Notes: generated by a model from the letters alone, not told the origin. Counted from the stretch's first letter, positions 49,103 to 58,284 are shown. The stretch: 64,000 bases of DNA from CAZBAF01 sp964490245 (GCA_964490245.1 CAZBAF010000005.1:1-64000); one strand, 5' to 3'. Made by a program: numbers and translations.

Positions 49103-50928
49103 GTGTCCAAGACCCATCCAAGATACGTAATATTGCAGTTATAGCTCATGTTGATCATGGCAAGACGACGCTTGTTGATGGCCTGCTCAAGCAGTCCCAG
49201 ACTTTCCGCGACAATCAGGCAGAGATGGGCCAGGAGCTCCTGATGGACAGCGACGATCAGGAGCGAGAACGCGGTATTACGATTACCGCCAAAGTAACAG
49301 CTGTACAGCATGGCGAGTATCGTATCAATATTATTGACACGCCAGGCCACGCTGACTTTAGCGGCGAGGTCGAGCGCACCCTCAATATGGCTGACGGCTG
49401 TTTGCTAATTGTTGATGCGCAGGAGGGTCCGATGCCTCAGACCAAGTTTGTGCTGTCAAAGGCGCTTGGTGCCGGACTGCAGCCCATCGTTATTATCAAT
49501 AAAATAGACAAACCAGGCGCCCGCATTAAAGCGGTCGAAGACGAGCTGTCGGATCTCTTTTTGGAGCTGGCAATACATGAGGATCAGTTGCGCTATCCGG
49601 TCTACTATGCAGTCGGCCGGCTTGGCAAAGCCTGGTCCATAGCGCCGCAGGATTTTGAGCAGCAGGCTGATTTTGGGCCGATTTTTGATGCCATAGTCAC
49701 GCAGATTCCGGCGCCCCGGGTCGAGCTTGAAAAGCCGTTTCAGATGCTGGTCACCGCACTGGCGTGGGATAATTTTAAAGGTAAGTACGCAATCGGACGG
49801 ATTGCGCGCGGTCAGGTTAAGGCGGGCGATCACGTCGCTTTATGCAGGAAGGATGGATCCGTCCTCAAGACCAAAGTTGACACAGTGTATATGAGCCGCG
49901 GCCTTAACAGGTTTGAGGTTGATGGCGGAATCGCCGGTGACATTGTTCAGCTAACCGGCATTGCCGAGGCACAGATTGGTGAGACGCTTGCCGATGCAAA
50001 TATGCCTGAGGCGTTGCCGGTGCTGGAGGTTGAAGCCCCGACGCTCAGGATTTATCTTGGCCCCAACACCAGCCCGCTTAAGGGCAAAGAGGGCGAGTTT
50101 ACCACTTCGCGGCAAATCAGCGAGCGCCTGCAAAAAGAGCTTGAGACCAATGTCGGCCTGCGGGTAGAAGAGGACGGCATCGGCTTTTTAGTGTCGGGCC
50201 GCGGTGAGCTGCACCTCAGCGTCCTGATCGAGACCATGCGCCGCGAAGGCTTTGAGATGGAAGTCGGCCGCCCGCAGGTGGTAACACGTGAAGAAAACGG
50301 GCAGACAGTGGAACCGGTCGAAGAAGTCATTGCCGAGGTGCCGGCCGAGCATGTCGGTGCGGTTCAGATGGAGCTGGGCCGCCGCCGCGCCGAACTGGTC
50401 GAACAGTTCAGTTCGCCCAAAGGTGTCACCAGACTGGTGTATAAAATGCCGACCCGCGCCTTGCTGGGTGCGCGCAACATCCTGCTGACGGCCACAAAGG
50501 GCACCATTATCATGAACAGTTTGCTGGATTCGTACGCGCCACTGGGTACGCCGCTCGAGCAGTTGCGCAATGGTGTGCTGATTGCCTGGGAGGCCGGTGT
50601 CAGCACCCCTTATGCGCTGCAAAATGCCGAAGAGCGCGGCATCCTGTTTGTCGGTCCGGGCGAACCTATCTATGCCGGGCAGATTGTCGGTCTGAACGGC
50701 CGCAATGACGATCTTGAGGTTAATGTCTGTAAAGAAAAACACCTCACCAATATGCGCAGCAAATCATCGGACGGCGTCGTGCAGCTGACCCCGCCGACCA
50801 TACTTAGTCTGGAGCAGTGTCTGGACTTTATCGAAAACGACGAGCTGCTGGAGGTGACACCAAAGTCACTGCGCCTCAGAAAGCGCGAGCTCGATCACAA
50901 CAAGCGCAAGCGCGCCGCCAAAGGCTAG
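49093..50928 (+). CDS. typA: Translational GTPase TypA/BipA
   Basis: 611 residues: G1 AHVDHGKTT, switch I RGITI, G3 DTPGHADF, G4 NKIDKPGA, then domain II, the EF-G-like domains III and V (EEDGIGFLVSGRGELHL; NSLLDSYAPLGTP) and the BipA-specific C-terminal domain. A ribosome-binding GTPase for assembly and stress. ATG at 49093 matches the start of the displaced copy; GTG at 49099 has better spacing to AGGAG and overlaps the leader-frame stop. Confidence 0.96.
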   Translation: MAVSVQDPSKIRNIAVIAHVDHGKTTLVDGLLKQSQTFRDNQAEMGQELLMDSDDQERERGITITAKVTAVQHGEYRINIIDTPGHADFSGEVERTLNMADGCLLIVDAQEGPMPQTKFVLSKALGAGLQPIVIINKIDKPGARIKAVEDELSDLFLELAIHEDQLRYPVYYAVGRLGKAWSIAPQDFEQQADFGPIFDAIVTQIPAPRVELEKPFQMLVTALAWDNFKGKYAIGRIARGQVKAGDHVALCRKDGSVLKTKVDTVYMSRGLNRFEVDGGIAGDIVQLTGIAEAQIGETLADANMPEALPVLEVEAPTLRIYLGPNTSPLKGKEGEFTTSRQISERLQKELETNVGLRVEEDGIGFLVSGRGELHLSVLIETMRREGFEMEVGRPQVVTREENGQTVEPVEEVIAEVPAEHVGAVQMELGRRRAELVEQFSSPKGVTRLVYKMPTRALLGARNILLTATKGTIIMNSLLDSYAPLGTPLEQLRNGVLIAWEAGVSTPYALQNAEERGILFVGPGEPIYAGQIVGLNGRNDDLEVNVCKEKHLTNMRSKSSDGVVQLTPPTILSLEQCLDFIENDELLEVTPKSLRLRKRELDHNKRKRAAKG

Positions 50929-51190
50929 GATCATCCTGTGTGCCGGGCCAAACCCGTCAGATTTCTCTATCAGACTTTCAAAAACGCGCTCTCTTAGGCG
51001 CAGCGGCAGTTATGGGCGGATATCCCGCCTGTGTTTTTATGTCCCTGCCGATATCCTGAATGCATTTCAGGGCATCGGTAGAGTGCAGAGTAAATGAAGG
51101 GTCAGGTGGTGCGGGGCGGGGTTGCGGCAAAAGCCATGAACATCCGGCCTTTGCCAGCAACCCCTCGGCACCCTCGGACCTGCCTGCGGC
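50929..51190. other. Intergenic stretch without a clear gene
   Basis: GC-rich in its second half. No credible frame, RNA or clear terminator was found. The convergent gene at 51191 ends here. Confidence 0.4.
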
Positions 51191-51487
51191 TCAAACGTGC
51201 ACCGCCGGCTCGAAGCCGTAGCTTTCCCGCAGCGCCCGCAGCAGACGCTGCGCATCTTCGGCGCTGCGGGCCTGGAAGTACAGGCTCACGTCGCTTTCGT
51301 TTGCGAACATGACGTCCTTGTCTCCAAAGAACCGGCCATGCAGGCCGAGCTCATAGGCGATCAGCTTGACACGAGTGGCGTGCTGGTAGGTCTCGCGGGA
51401 CGCTCGCCCCGGGAGGCGCACCAACACCAGGTTGGGCAGGCCCGCCTTCGAAAGGCGGATCTCACGGGGCAGGGTGAGCGTAGTCAT
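51191..51487 (-). CDS. Small hypothetical protein with a strong promoter
   Basis: 98 residues, alpha/beta pattern, no membrane segment (VLVRLPGRASRETYQHATRVKLIAYELGL; SVSLYF-like strand then AEDAQRLLRALRESYG). GAGGTGG ribosome-binding site 4 nt before the ATG; a near-consensus promoter (51594-51566) drives it. More GC-rich than neighbours. Family not recognised. Confidence 0.6.
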   Translation of the reverse strand: MTTLTLPREIRLSKAGLPNLVLVRLPGRASRETYQHATRVKLIAYELGLHGRFFGDKDVMFANESDVSLYFQARSAEDAQRLLRALRESYGFEPAVHV

Positions 51488-51565
51488 TTGACCACCTCTT
51501 TCTTTTATGTTTTTAAGGTCATTTACTCTGCAAATGCGACGCTAATTCAAGCAACGCAAGTGCTA

Positions 51566-51594
51566 ATTATACAAAAAAACTATAAAAATGTCAA
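51566..51594 (-). promoter_or_regulatory. Strong promoter of the 98-aa gene
   Basis: Minus strand: -35 TTGACA (51594-51589), 17-bp T-rich spacer, -10 TATAAT (51571-51566). The leader of about 75 nt begins with TTAGCACTT, similar to one CIRCE arm, but the second arm is poor. Confidence 0.85.
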
Positions 51595-51665
51595 TAGATA
51601 CTGTCCAGTAAACTGGTCTGGCCGCCTCAGGCAAAGACAGCCTAAACAGAAGTTCGATTAGGCTA

Positions 51666-51708
51666 TTGACAAAACATAAGCGCTATGCTATAATGAGAAG
51701 ATAGGGCC
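51666..51708 (+). promoter_or_regulatory. Strong promoter with conserved start region
   Basis: -35 TTGACA (51666-51671), 17-bp spacer ending in TGC, -10 TATAAT (51689-51694), then GAGAAGATAGGGCC as the first transcribed bases. Confidence 0.88.
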
Positions 51709-51741
51709 TCTTTAGTCACTTCTCTTGATACAATACATTTT

Positions 51742-52401
51742 ATGCTTAAAACACCGCTACGGCTCAAGCAACTTCTTGCCCGGCACGGGGATGGTTTCGT
51801 TGCCTGCGGGTTGTTGTTTGTCGCTTTTGTGCTGATTAACCATGTCTCTATCCAAAGCTACCGACAGTATTTTATCGATCAAAACACTGCCGATGTGCCC
51901 GAGGTGGCGGTCGTCTTGGGTGGCGGTATTTCCGGCGGCAAACCGCGGCCGCTTTTAAAAGGGCGGCTGGATACGGCGGCGGCTTTGTACGAACAGGGCG
52001 TGGTCAGTAGAATACTAGTCTCAGGTGATAATCGTTATGAGAATTACAACGAACCGGCTGTAATGAACCGGTATCTTGTTGAAGAAAAGAACCTCCCGGA
52101 CAACGTTATCCACCAGGACATGGCCGGCCGCAGTACGTATGAAACCTGCGAACGCGCCAGCAAGATTTTTCAGCTGGATAGGATAGTGTTGGTATCAGAA
52201 CGGACGCATTTGCCGCGGGCAATTTACCTTTGCCGCAGCTTTGGGCTTGAGGCTTACGGCGCACCCAGCCAGGCCGAGGCGGCATCCGGTCTGCGGCTCG
52301 GGCAGCGCTGGCGTGAGCTTCTGGCGAGTCAAAAAGCTTTTGTCAACGTATATGTTAAGGGCGAGGATACGGTGCTTGGCGAACCTTTGCCCATACAATA
52401 A
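51742..52401 (+). CDS. SanA/YdcF-family (DUF218) membrane protein
   Basis: 219 residues: one N-terminal membrane segment (about 17-34), then the DUF218 domain with VAVVLGGGISGGKPRPLLKGRLDTAAALYEQG, ILVSGDNRYENYNEPAVMNRYLVE and STYETCERA. SanA-like proteins affect envelope permeability to large antibiotics; YdcF binds SAM. Strong promoter at 51666. The stop codon lies within the terminator hairpin. Confidence 0.88.
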   Translation: MLKTPLRLKQLLARHGDGFVACGLLFVAFVLINHVSIQSYRQYFIDQNTADVPEVAVVLGGGISGGKPRPLLKGRLDTAAALYEQGVVSRILVSGDNRYENYNEPAVMNRYLVEEKNLPDNVIHQDMAGRSTYETCERASKIFQLDRIVLVSERTHLPRAIYLCRSFGLEAYGAPSQAEAASGLRLGQRWRELLASQKAFVNVYVKGEDTVLGEPLPIQ

Positions 52402-52431
52402 GCCGCCAGTATTGTCAGCCGGCGGCTTATT
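52397..52431. terminator. Bidirectional terminator between sanA-like gene and hsp20
   Basis: AATAAGCCGCC/GGCGGCTTATT, 11-bp perfect arms with a 13-nt loop, between convergent genes. Confidence 0.8.
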
Positions 52432-52452
52432 ATGGCTTTTGTGACGGCCGTG

Positions 52453-52881
52453 TTATTTATTCTTGGCCTTGATGGCAATCTTTTTGGGCTGCGGCAGCTC
52501 TTTAAACGGCACCGTTACCTTTAGTACGCCGTCCTCCATATGGGCATTAATATTGTCGGCGTCAGCCCGCTCCGGCAGGTGGATGCGCCGGTAAAAGCTG
52601 CTGGCGCTTTCGCGTACGACATATTTCTTTTTCTTGTCTTCCTCTTTTTCGTGGCGCTCGGCCGAGATAACCAGCGAGCCGTCGTCGAGATGGATGTCGA
52701 TATCATCCTGTTCGTAATTAGGCAGATGAGCCTCGACCACCAGCTCTTTGTCATCATTGGTATAAACATCGGTGGTCGGGATAGCCAGTCCTTTGAGCGG
52801 CGTAAAGAAATCATCGCCAAAGAACTGACGCTGCAGAGCATTCAGCTCTGCAAAAGGGTCAAATCTTGTTAATTTGTTCAT
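52453..52881 (-). CDS. Small heat-shock protein Hsp20
   Basis: 142 residues from the ATG at 52881 (AGGAGAGG site). The alpha-crystallin domain spans about 30-130 (DVYTNDDKELVVEAHLPNYEQDDIDIHLDDGSLVISAERHEKEEDKK; HLPERADADNINAHMEDGVLKVTVP), with a C-terminal PQPKKIAIKAK. An ATP-independent holdase chaperone. A CIRCE operator overlaps its promoter. Confidence 0.95.
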   Translation of the reverse strand: MNKLTRFDPFAELNALQRQFFGDDFFTPLKGLAIPTTDVYTNDDKELVVEAHLPNYEQDDIDIHLDDGSLVISAERHEKEEDKKKKYVVRESASSFYRRIHLPERADADNINAHMEDGVLKVTVPFKELPQPKKIAIKAKNK

Positions 52882-52949
52882 AGTACCTCTCCTTTCTTTA
52901 CTTTGCGATACGCACGTTGAAGTTTGAAGAAGCATATGCTTCCTTTTAT

Positions 52950-52987
52950 AGTGTAGAAAATTAGCACTCACTTGTCAAGACTGCTAA
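52950..52987 (-). promoter_or_regulatory. hsp20 promoter overlapped by CIRCE
   Basis: TTAGCACTC-N9-GACTGCTAA (52961-52987) is the CIRCE element with a single mismatch, bound by HrcA in many bacteria. On the minus strand it overlaps -35 TTGACA (52978-52973); -10 TACACT lies 17 bp on (52955-52950). hrcA is not in this window. Confidence 0.85.
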
Positions 52988-53006
52988 TACCGCTTATACT
53001 GGCTGT

Positions 53007-53390
53007 ATGCTTGATGTTACAGATAAGGCGTTTAATGACCTGATTGCCGAAGCGCTTGACGAGTTGCCGCCGGAATACACCAGCCGGCTGAATAATGTGC
53101 TTATAACCTATGAGGATGAACCGTCGCCTGAGCAGCGGACCCGGCTCCGGCTGCATCATGGCCAGACTTTGTTTGGACTGTACGAGGGTGTGCCGCTGAC
53201 AAAACGCGGTAATGGGTACAATATGGTGCTGCCCGACAGGATAACCATTTTTAAGCGTCCCATGCTGCATACGGCGGCGGATATGCCCGGATTGAAGGCT
53301 CAGGTTAAGCATACGTTATGGCACGAAATCGCTCACTACTTTGGGCTGGATCATGACCGCATCCATGAGATAGAGGCGCGCTGGCAGTAA
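53007..53390 (+). CDS. Metallopeptidase-like (zincin) protein
   Basis: 127 residues with HEIAHYFGLDH (H106, E107, H110, H116), the HExxHxxGxxH pattern of the small zincin_1 (DUF1025) family, cytoplasmic and of unknown substrate. TATACT ends 6 nt before the ATG with no ribosome-binding site (leaderless). Confidence 0.87.
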   Translation: MLDVTDKAFNDLIAEALDELPPEYTSRLNNVLITYEDEPSPEQRTRLRLHHGQTLFGLYEGVPLTKRGNGYNMVLPDRITIFKRPMLHTAADMPGLKAQVKHTLWHEIAHYFGLDHDRIHEIEARWQ

Positions 53391-53397
53391 GCGAGCG

Positions 53398-55473
53398 TTA
53401 ATCCTGGGCGGCAAAGCGGGACAGCAGGTCAGTGCGCGTAATCACCAGATAACCCGTTGTCAGGACGCTGAGTACGATAAGGAAGGTAGGGTTAAACCCG
53501 TTTGTCGCGGGTGCGCTGGCGGATGCTGCGCTGGCGGCGGATTCGGCAGGCTGGCTTGGGGCGGCCGGACCAATCTCGTAAGCGCTGGCCAGCACGGCGT
53601 TGCCATCGTCATCGGCATTAAAACTGACTGCAAAGGTTCGTACTGCGCTGACTGCGGGCCGCCTGGCCGTTAATGACGGGCTGCCCATACCCATGCCGCC
53701 GGCTGGTCTGACGGGCTGCGGTCCGGACGGGGCAGGTCCTGCTGCGACAGAATTGCCATAGGGCGTGTTCGTGCCAAAGCTGCCGTACCAGTTTCCAAAA
53801 ATGTTGATAAAGAGCAGGCCGAACCAGCCGTTAAGCGAAAAGTGATTGCCGGCGATGTTGCCGATATTGACGCCGGCATAGGCATTGCCGGATCGGGCGC
53901 TGCCCGCCTGTGTATTGTTGCTGACTTCGGCATCGCCGCTGTATGCGCCGACGTTAACGTTGTTATGTATGGCCGCGGTTGTGTTTATGTCGTACGAAGC
54001 GTTGCCGCCGGCCGGATTGTAGCTAGTCAGACCGCCGCCGAGAGCCGCAGCGGTTGCACCCTGCGGTGCATTGGTAATAAAACCAATCCACTCGCCTGAG
54101 ACATTCACAAAGACCAGCAAAGCATCACGTCCCACCACGCTGTGTCCGGTCAGGTTAAAGACCGTTACATTTGTCTCGGCGCTGCCGGATGCGGCGCCGC
54201 CGGCAATGGTGTTGCCCGCCACTGTGGCCGAACCGCTGGCTGCAGTAGCGTTGACATTATTTGTAATGGTGGTGTCTGAATTGATATCAGCCAGGGCATC
54301 GCCGCAGGCGCACGGACCGATGTCCACTGTCGGCACGTTGGCGGCAATTAATGTGTCCACAACCTCTTGCGGCATCAGTACATCGCCTTCGTAATTGCCG
54401 TGGATGTTCAGCACGCCTATAAAAGATTGGCCGGCGGTTATCGAGCTGTTGATCATATTAATAATATTGGCAACCGCAGTCGCGTCGCCGGTGGTGGCAT
54501 CACCGGCTTTTGTGTTGGCGCTGACGGTGGCGTCACCGCTTTGCGCCAGCAGATCAACGGTATTATTGATGTTGCCATCGACACTGGCATTGACGCTCAG
54601 CTCGCCGCAGGCACAGTCCTGCGATCCCGTCCCGCCGAACAGCGTGGGATCAATCAATATATCGCCATAGTAATCGCCCTGAATAGTCGAGGTGTAGATT
54701 TCAGGCAGCAAGCCCTGCCAGCCAAAGTTGGATTGAAGCATATTCATAACAGTGGCCATTGCTGTTGCATCACCGGAAGCAGCACTGCCGGCAACGGTGT
54801 TTTGCAGCACGGCGGCATTGCCGCTTATGGCTGATGAGGAAAGGCCGGTATTAAGACTCGCATCTACGTCCACGTTGAGCGTGGTGCCGCCGTTTTGACC
54901 AGGCAAGATGCTGTTATGGGTTTGTCCGGATACAGTCGGCAGGAGGGCTGAGCCAGAGGTTGTCGGCGCGATACTGTCATTCGAATCTGTTTGATCGGCA
55001 CCAGATGGTACAGATGGTGTAGTGGTATTGTTATTGTCGGACGGGTTGTCCTGAGGTGTATTCTCAGCCGGGGGTGCAGGCTGCACCACGGGTGCATAGG
55101 TGCTCGTTATCTCGTAGGCGTAAGCACCGCGCGGGGCGTGATATACCCATTCGTATACCTCCCAGCGGTTGAGTTCGGCGTTAAAGCGGTGTTCTGGTGT
55201 GTATTTTGGTATGGCGGTGCCGGCGGCCGAATCCCAGGTGTAATAGGCATTCTGCCAGGCATTGATGGTGCAATCATAGGTATAGGTGTGGGCGGCAGAG
55301 CCGGTTGGCCGGCGGGCAGTGTCCGGTGCCACACAGACAGGCTCGGGCTCAGGCGGTGCGGCCTCTTGGGCCAGCGCGCGCGAAGCCAGCGGAAGTGATA
55401 AAACCAGGCAGTAGGCTGCAGTGATCAAGCAGATTACCGATGATTTGATGGCGTTTACCGCGCTAACTTTCAT
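53398..55473 (-). CDS. Large secreted repeat protein with C-terminal membrane anchor
   Basis: 691 residues from the ATG at 55473 (GAGGAGG site 9 nt upstream). Signal peptide about 1-36, cleavage near ALAQEA; a folded N-terminal part (40-115) and a Ser/Thr/Pro linker. About 400 residues of degenerate repeats follow with the theme N-T-x-A-G-x-A-x-S/T-G-x-A alternating with hydrophobic asparagine-rich strands (about 165-570), which suggests a beta-solenoid. A C-terminal membrane segment (about 660-680) is the anchor. Likely an abundant surface protein or adhesin. Two related secreted genes lie upstream. Confidence 0.8.
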   Translation of the reverse strand: MKVSAVNAIKSSVICLITAAYCLVLSLPLASRALAQEAAPPEPEPVCVAPDTARRPTGSAAHTYTYDCTINAWQNAYYTWDSAAGTAIPKYTPEHRFNAELNRWEVYEWVYHAPRGAYAYEITSTYAPVVQPAPPAENTPQDNPSDNNNTTTPSVPSGADQTDSNDSIAPTTSGSALLPTVSGQTHNSILPGQNGGTTLNVDVDASLNTGLSSSAISGNAAVLQNTVAGSAASGDATAMATVMNMLQSNFGWQGLLPEIYTSTIQGDYYGDILIDPTLFGGTGSQDCACGELSVNASVDGNINNTVDLLAQSGDATVSANTKAGDATTGDATAVANIINMINSSITAGQSFIGVLNIHGNYEGDVLMPQEVVDTLIAANVPTVDIGPCACGDALADINSDTTITNNVNATAASGSATVAGNTIAGGAASGSAETNVTVFNLTGHSVVGRDALLVFVNVSGEWIGFITNAPQGATAAALGGGLTSYNPAGGNASYDINTTAAIHNNVNVGAYSGDAEVSNNTQAGSARSGNAYAGVNIGNIAGNHFSLNGWFGLLFINIFGNWYGSFGTNTPYGNSVAAGPAPSGPQPVRPAGGMGMGSPSLTARRPAVSAVRTFAVSFNADDDGNAVLASAYEIGPAAPSQPAESAASAASASAPATNGFNPTFLIVLSVLTTGYLVITRTDLLSRFAAQD

Positions 55474-55504
55474 AAAAAATTGCCTCCTCAATTACCCCGC
55501 TTTC

Positions 55505-55544
55505 GCGGCAAGAGTGAGAGCAGACCTTTGCTCACTCTTGCCGC
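55505..55544 (-). repeat. 14-bp-arm hairpin before the large surface gene
   Basis: GCGGCAAGAGTGAG/CTCACTCTTGCCGC with a 12-nt loop and no T run, just before the ribosome-binding site of the 691-aa gene. More like an RNA-stability or processing hairpin than a terminator. Confidence 0.6.
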
Positions 55545-55648
55545 ATGTTGACGTCCGCCTGGGGCCTCTCTGTCCATCACGTTAACGTAAAAGTGAGTGA
55601 TGCCGTCGGCTCCCGGTCGGTTATCAAAAAGCTGCTAAAGTACGAACC

Positions 55649-56236
55649 TTAGTTTGTGACCGATAGACTGAATACCACGCTGCTGGTGTTGGTGGCGCTG
55701 CCGGTGGAGGCGTCACCGCCGGTGGTGTTACCCCAGACTTTGGCATCGCCGCTGCTGGCGTTCTGATCGACGTCAACATCCACATCGACATCGGTGTCGT
55801 TATCAACGCGCACTGATGACTCGTTCTTAAAGTGGACACGGTTATCCGAGCTTTGTCCGGTGGTGTCGATGCTGGCCTCATGATCGCCGCCGTTCACACA
55901 GCCGCAGGTCAATGCGTCAGATGACGAACCGCTGTTGTCGATTGTCAGCGCCGCTTCTATCTCTGACTCGTTTGTTGCGTCACCGGTTTCGGCATCACCG
56001 CCGGTTGTATTGGCAGACATGCGGGCATCGCCGCTGTCGGCATCCTGGTCGAGATCTACATCGAACTCTACGTCCGTTCTGTTATCCAGGTAGACCTCTG
56101 ACTCGCTCTCCCAGACGATGTCATTATCCGACCCCTGGCCCGTGTTTTCGATGGACCCCGTTGCGGCTGCTGCCATGCCGCCCGTAACCCCCATGCTTAC
56201 GAGCACTGCGGCAAACAACCGTAGTAACTTTCTCAT
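55649..56236 (-). CDS. Secreted acidic repeat protein
   Basis: 195 residues: signal peptide about 1-25 (AAVLVSMGVTGGMAAAATG), then two copies of a ~75-residue acidic unit (NTGQGSDNDIVWESESEVYLDN ... GDAETGDATNES; TTGQSSDNRVHFKNESSVRVDN ... GDASTGSATNTS) separated by a Cys-Gly-Cys (TCGCVNGG). The GDAxxGxAxN theme is shared with the large surface protein downstream, so the two probably belong to one surface system. No membrane anchor. GAGGGAAA ribosome-binding site. Confidence 0.78.
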   Translation of the reverse strand: MRKLLRLFAAVLVSMGVTGGMAAAATGSIENTGQGSDNDIVWESESEVYLDNRTDVEFDVDLDQDADSGDARMSANTTGGDAETGDATNESEIEAALTIDNSGSSSDALTCGCVNGGDHEASIDTTGQSSDNRVHFKNESSVRVDNDTDVDVDVDVDQNASSGDAKVWGNTTGGDASTGSATNTSSVVFSLSVTN

Positions 56237-56285
56237 AAGTTTCCCTCCTTTATTATTTAGTTAATTATTGTTGTCTCGGACACCT

Positions 56286-56336
56286 CGTCCGACCGCGGCC
56301 AGGCATGCGGATGATAAGCCTGGCCCTGGCCGGACG
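56286..56336 (-). repeat. Long GC hairpin between surface genes
   Basis: CGTCCG/CGGACG plus GGCCAGGC/GCCTGGCC arms form a long stem without a T run. With the hairpin at 55505 it brackets the 195-aa gene, a layout seen where one gene of an operon is expressed at a different level. Confidence 0.5.
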
Positions 56337-56349
56337 ATGTTCCGGCCAG

Positions 56350-56934
56350 TCAGTCCGCCTCCATGTTCATTTTGGAGTCGGTCGAAATAGTAATATTGGC
56401 GCCGCTGCCAGCGTCGATGCGGCCGCGAATACGGGTGCTGCTGTGCTCGTCTTCCAGATCCTGCTTGACCCGCCCATTCTCTGGCAGGTCAACCGGCTGG
56501 CCGTTAACGGTCAGGGACGGCTGCACTGCTTCACCGCTGGCTGTGCCCTCGGTATTGGTGGTCATTTCTATATGCAGGGAGGCCCTGGACTGGTTCGTCT
56601 GCTGCGGCTCGTCAGGTTTTTCGTTGTTGGCCGGCGGCGTAACAGCTGCATCGTCGGGGTCATGATTATCGGGTTTCAGGCTGGCGGCAGGTTGCGGACT
56701 GGCGACGGCAGGGGTCAGGGTGGTTAGTTCCGGCGGCTCGTCAACTGGTGCCAGCGAGCCGTACATAAGCGCAGGTACTGAATAAACGATTAATAAAAAT
56801 CCTGCTACTAAAGCAATGGCACCTGCGGTGCGTGCGGCGCCGGGCACGGTGTCTTTTGTCCTGATTGTCTTCGTTTCAAGTGTATTTGTGTGTGTTTGGT
56901 GTTGTTTGTTGCCGATATGCTTGGCAATTTTCAT
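56350..56934 (-). CDS. Membrane-anchored secreted protein of the surface operon
   Basis: 194 residues from the ATG at 56934 (GGGAGG site). A basic His-containing N-terminus, a membrane segment (about 40-62), a Pro/Ala/Glu linker and a beta-rich C-terminal domain (SLHIEMTTNTEGTASGEAVQPSLTVNGQPVDLPENG). Function unknown; first gene of the minus-strand surface set. Confidence 0.68.
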   Translation of the reverse strand: MKIAKHIGNKQHQTHTNTLETKTIRTKDTVPGAARTAGAIALVAGFLLIVYSVPALMYGSLAPVDEPPELTTLTPAVASPQPAASLKPDNHDPDDAAVTPPANNEKPDEPQQTNQSRASLHIEMTTNTEGTASGEAVQPSLTVNGQPVDLPENGRVKQDLEDEHSSTRIRGRIDAGSGANITISTDSKMNMEAD

Positions 56935-57230
56935 AACAAAACCTCCCACTTGTTGATAACGAATGTGCGTTAAGCCTCCCAAAAAGCTTACGTTTTCATG
57001 ATGTGCCTTAAACTATGCATTGTCAATAGAAAATGCATAAGCACTATGTGGATAAGTTTTGCTAACCCCTATATTTTTGTAGTGTAGCGATCCTCTATTA
57101 CGTTCTTAAGTAAGATAATAGCATGAGCATAATTTAATATGCAAGACCATAAGCGTTCGCTTTCTCAATCCCGTGGCTGCAGGGCCAAAATCACAATCTG
57201 CTACAATAAATTCTTAGAGAAAGGGTGCGG

Positions 57231-57551
57231 ATGAGATCAGCCAAAAAATCAGGAATAGTGCGCAGGCCTCTCGAGTACCTGTTACTCACGGTGGTCGGGC
57301 TGCTGATTGCCGTACTGGTGTATGCGAACATGGTGATAGGTCGGGACGAAGGACTGCTGTCAGATGCCGTCTCGGCCCCGGCGCAGCAGTATACCGGCAC
57401 GCCGCAGGAAATTGACAGCTTGACCCAGGCCGACCTTTTATCAGAGGCCGCTTTGCTAAAAACCGGCGATCAAACCGAGCTGACTGCAGCCGATCAGGCG
57501 GCAGCAGCGGCAGACCATATCAGCGGAGTTTATGATGAATCGCTTTACTAG
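57231..57551 (+). CDS. Small single-pass membrane protein
   Basis: 106 residues: basic N-terminus, membrane segment (about 18-37), acidic Ala/Gln-rich exported tail. Overlaps the next gene by 20 bp. Promoter TACAAT in the context TCTGCTACAATAAA, identical to the one before rmuC. Function unknown. Confidence 0.65.
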   Translation: MRSAKKSGIVRRPLEYLLLTVVGLLIAVLVYANMVIGRDEGLLSDAVSAPAQQYTGTPQEIDSLTQADLLSEAALLKTGDQTELTAADQAAAAADHISGVYDESLY

Positions 57552-58284
57552 ATTGCTTGCAGTGCTGGTTATGGCCTGTGTTTTACTGACGCAGCTGCCG
57601 GTGCCGGCGGTGGCCCAGGATACGACCGATCACCCCGGGGATATCTGTCAGGTTGTGGCGGACAGGCGCGGCGGCGTTGAAGGGGAGTTTGCCGAGCGGG
57701 TGGCCCGGTACCGCCAGGTCGACGAGTCGGCCGCCGACAGAGTTGCGCGCCAGCGCGAAACACTTAACGATAAGGTTGCTGCTGCACGCCAAAAGGCCGA
57801 TGCCGCCCGGGCAGAGGCATTTAAACTTATGCTGGACAGACAGTCAGATCCGGAAGCAGCCGGTGCGGTTGAAACATACCGTCAGGCAGTTGAGCAGGCG
57901 GTAACGGCGCGGCGGCAGGCGGATGATGCCGCCCGTGACAACTTCAGGCAGCAGATTGATACTATCAGGAATAATCGGCGTGCCGAGATCGAGGCCCGCA
58001 CGGACCGGTTCCGCACGGCCGCTCTTGAGGCTCTCAGTTCGGCGGCTGCCGTCTGCCGCAGAGGCCGTCCGGACCAGGCTGCTATTCGCAGCGCGGTGCG
58101 CTCCGGCTTGCAGAGCGCCCGACTGGAGTTTGGTGATTATCGCCGCACCGTAGGTCTGCCCTCAGAGCAGATTAAGGCTTTTATAGCTGAACGCGATAAA
58201 GCCCTGGAGTCGTCACGGGCCGCTTTTGAGCAGGCAATGCAGGCGGCCCGCCACCAGCTTATGCTCAGCGGATTTGCAGATTAG
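57532..58284 (+). CDS. Secreted coiled-coil protein
   Basis: 250 residues (ATG at 57532 or 57535): signal peptide about 1-28 (VMACVLLTQLPVPAVAQD), then nearly all Arg/Ala/Glu-rich helices (about 50-250), with two cysteines (DICQVV, AAVCRRG) that may form a disulfide. Likely an elongated periplasmic/surface coiled coil. It overlaps the preceding membrane gene and the convergent Fur-family gene (4 bp). Confidence 0.68.
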   Translation: MMNRFTRLLAVLVMACVLLTQLPVPAVAQDTTDHPGDICQVVADRRGGVEGEFAERVARYRQVDESAADRVARQRETLNDKVAAARQKADAARAEAFKLMLDRQSDPEAAGAVETYRQAVEQAVTARRQADDAARDNFRQQIDTIRNNRRAEIEARTDRFRTAALEALSSAAAVCRRGRPDQAAIRSAVRSGLQSARLEFGDYRRTVGLPSEQIKAFIAERDKALESSRAAFEQAMQAARHQLMLSGFAD

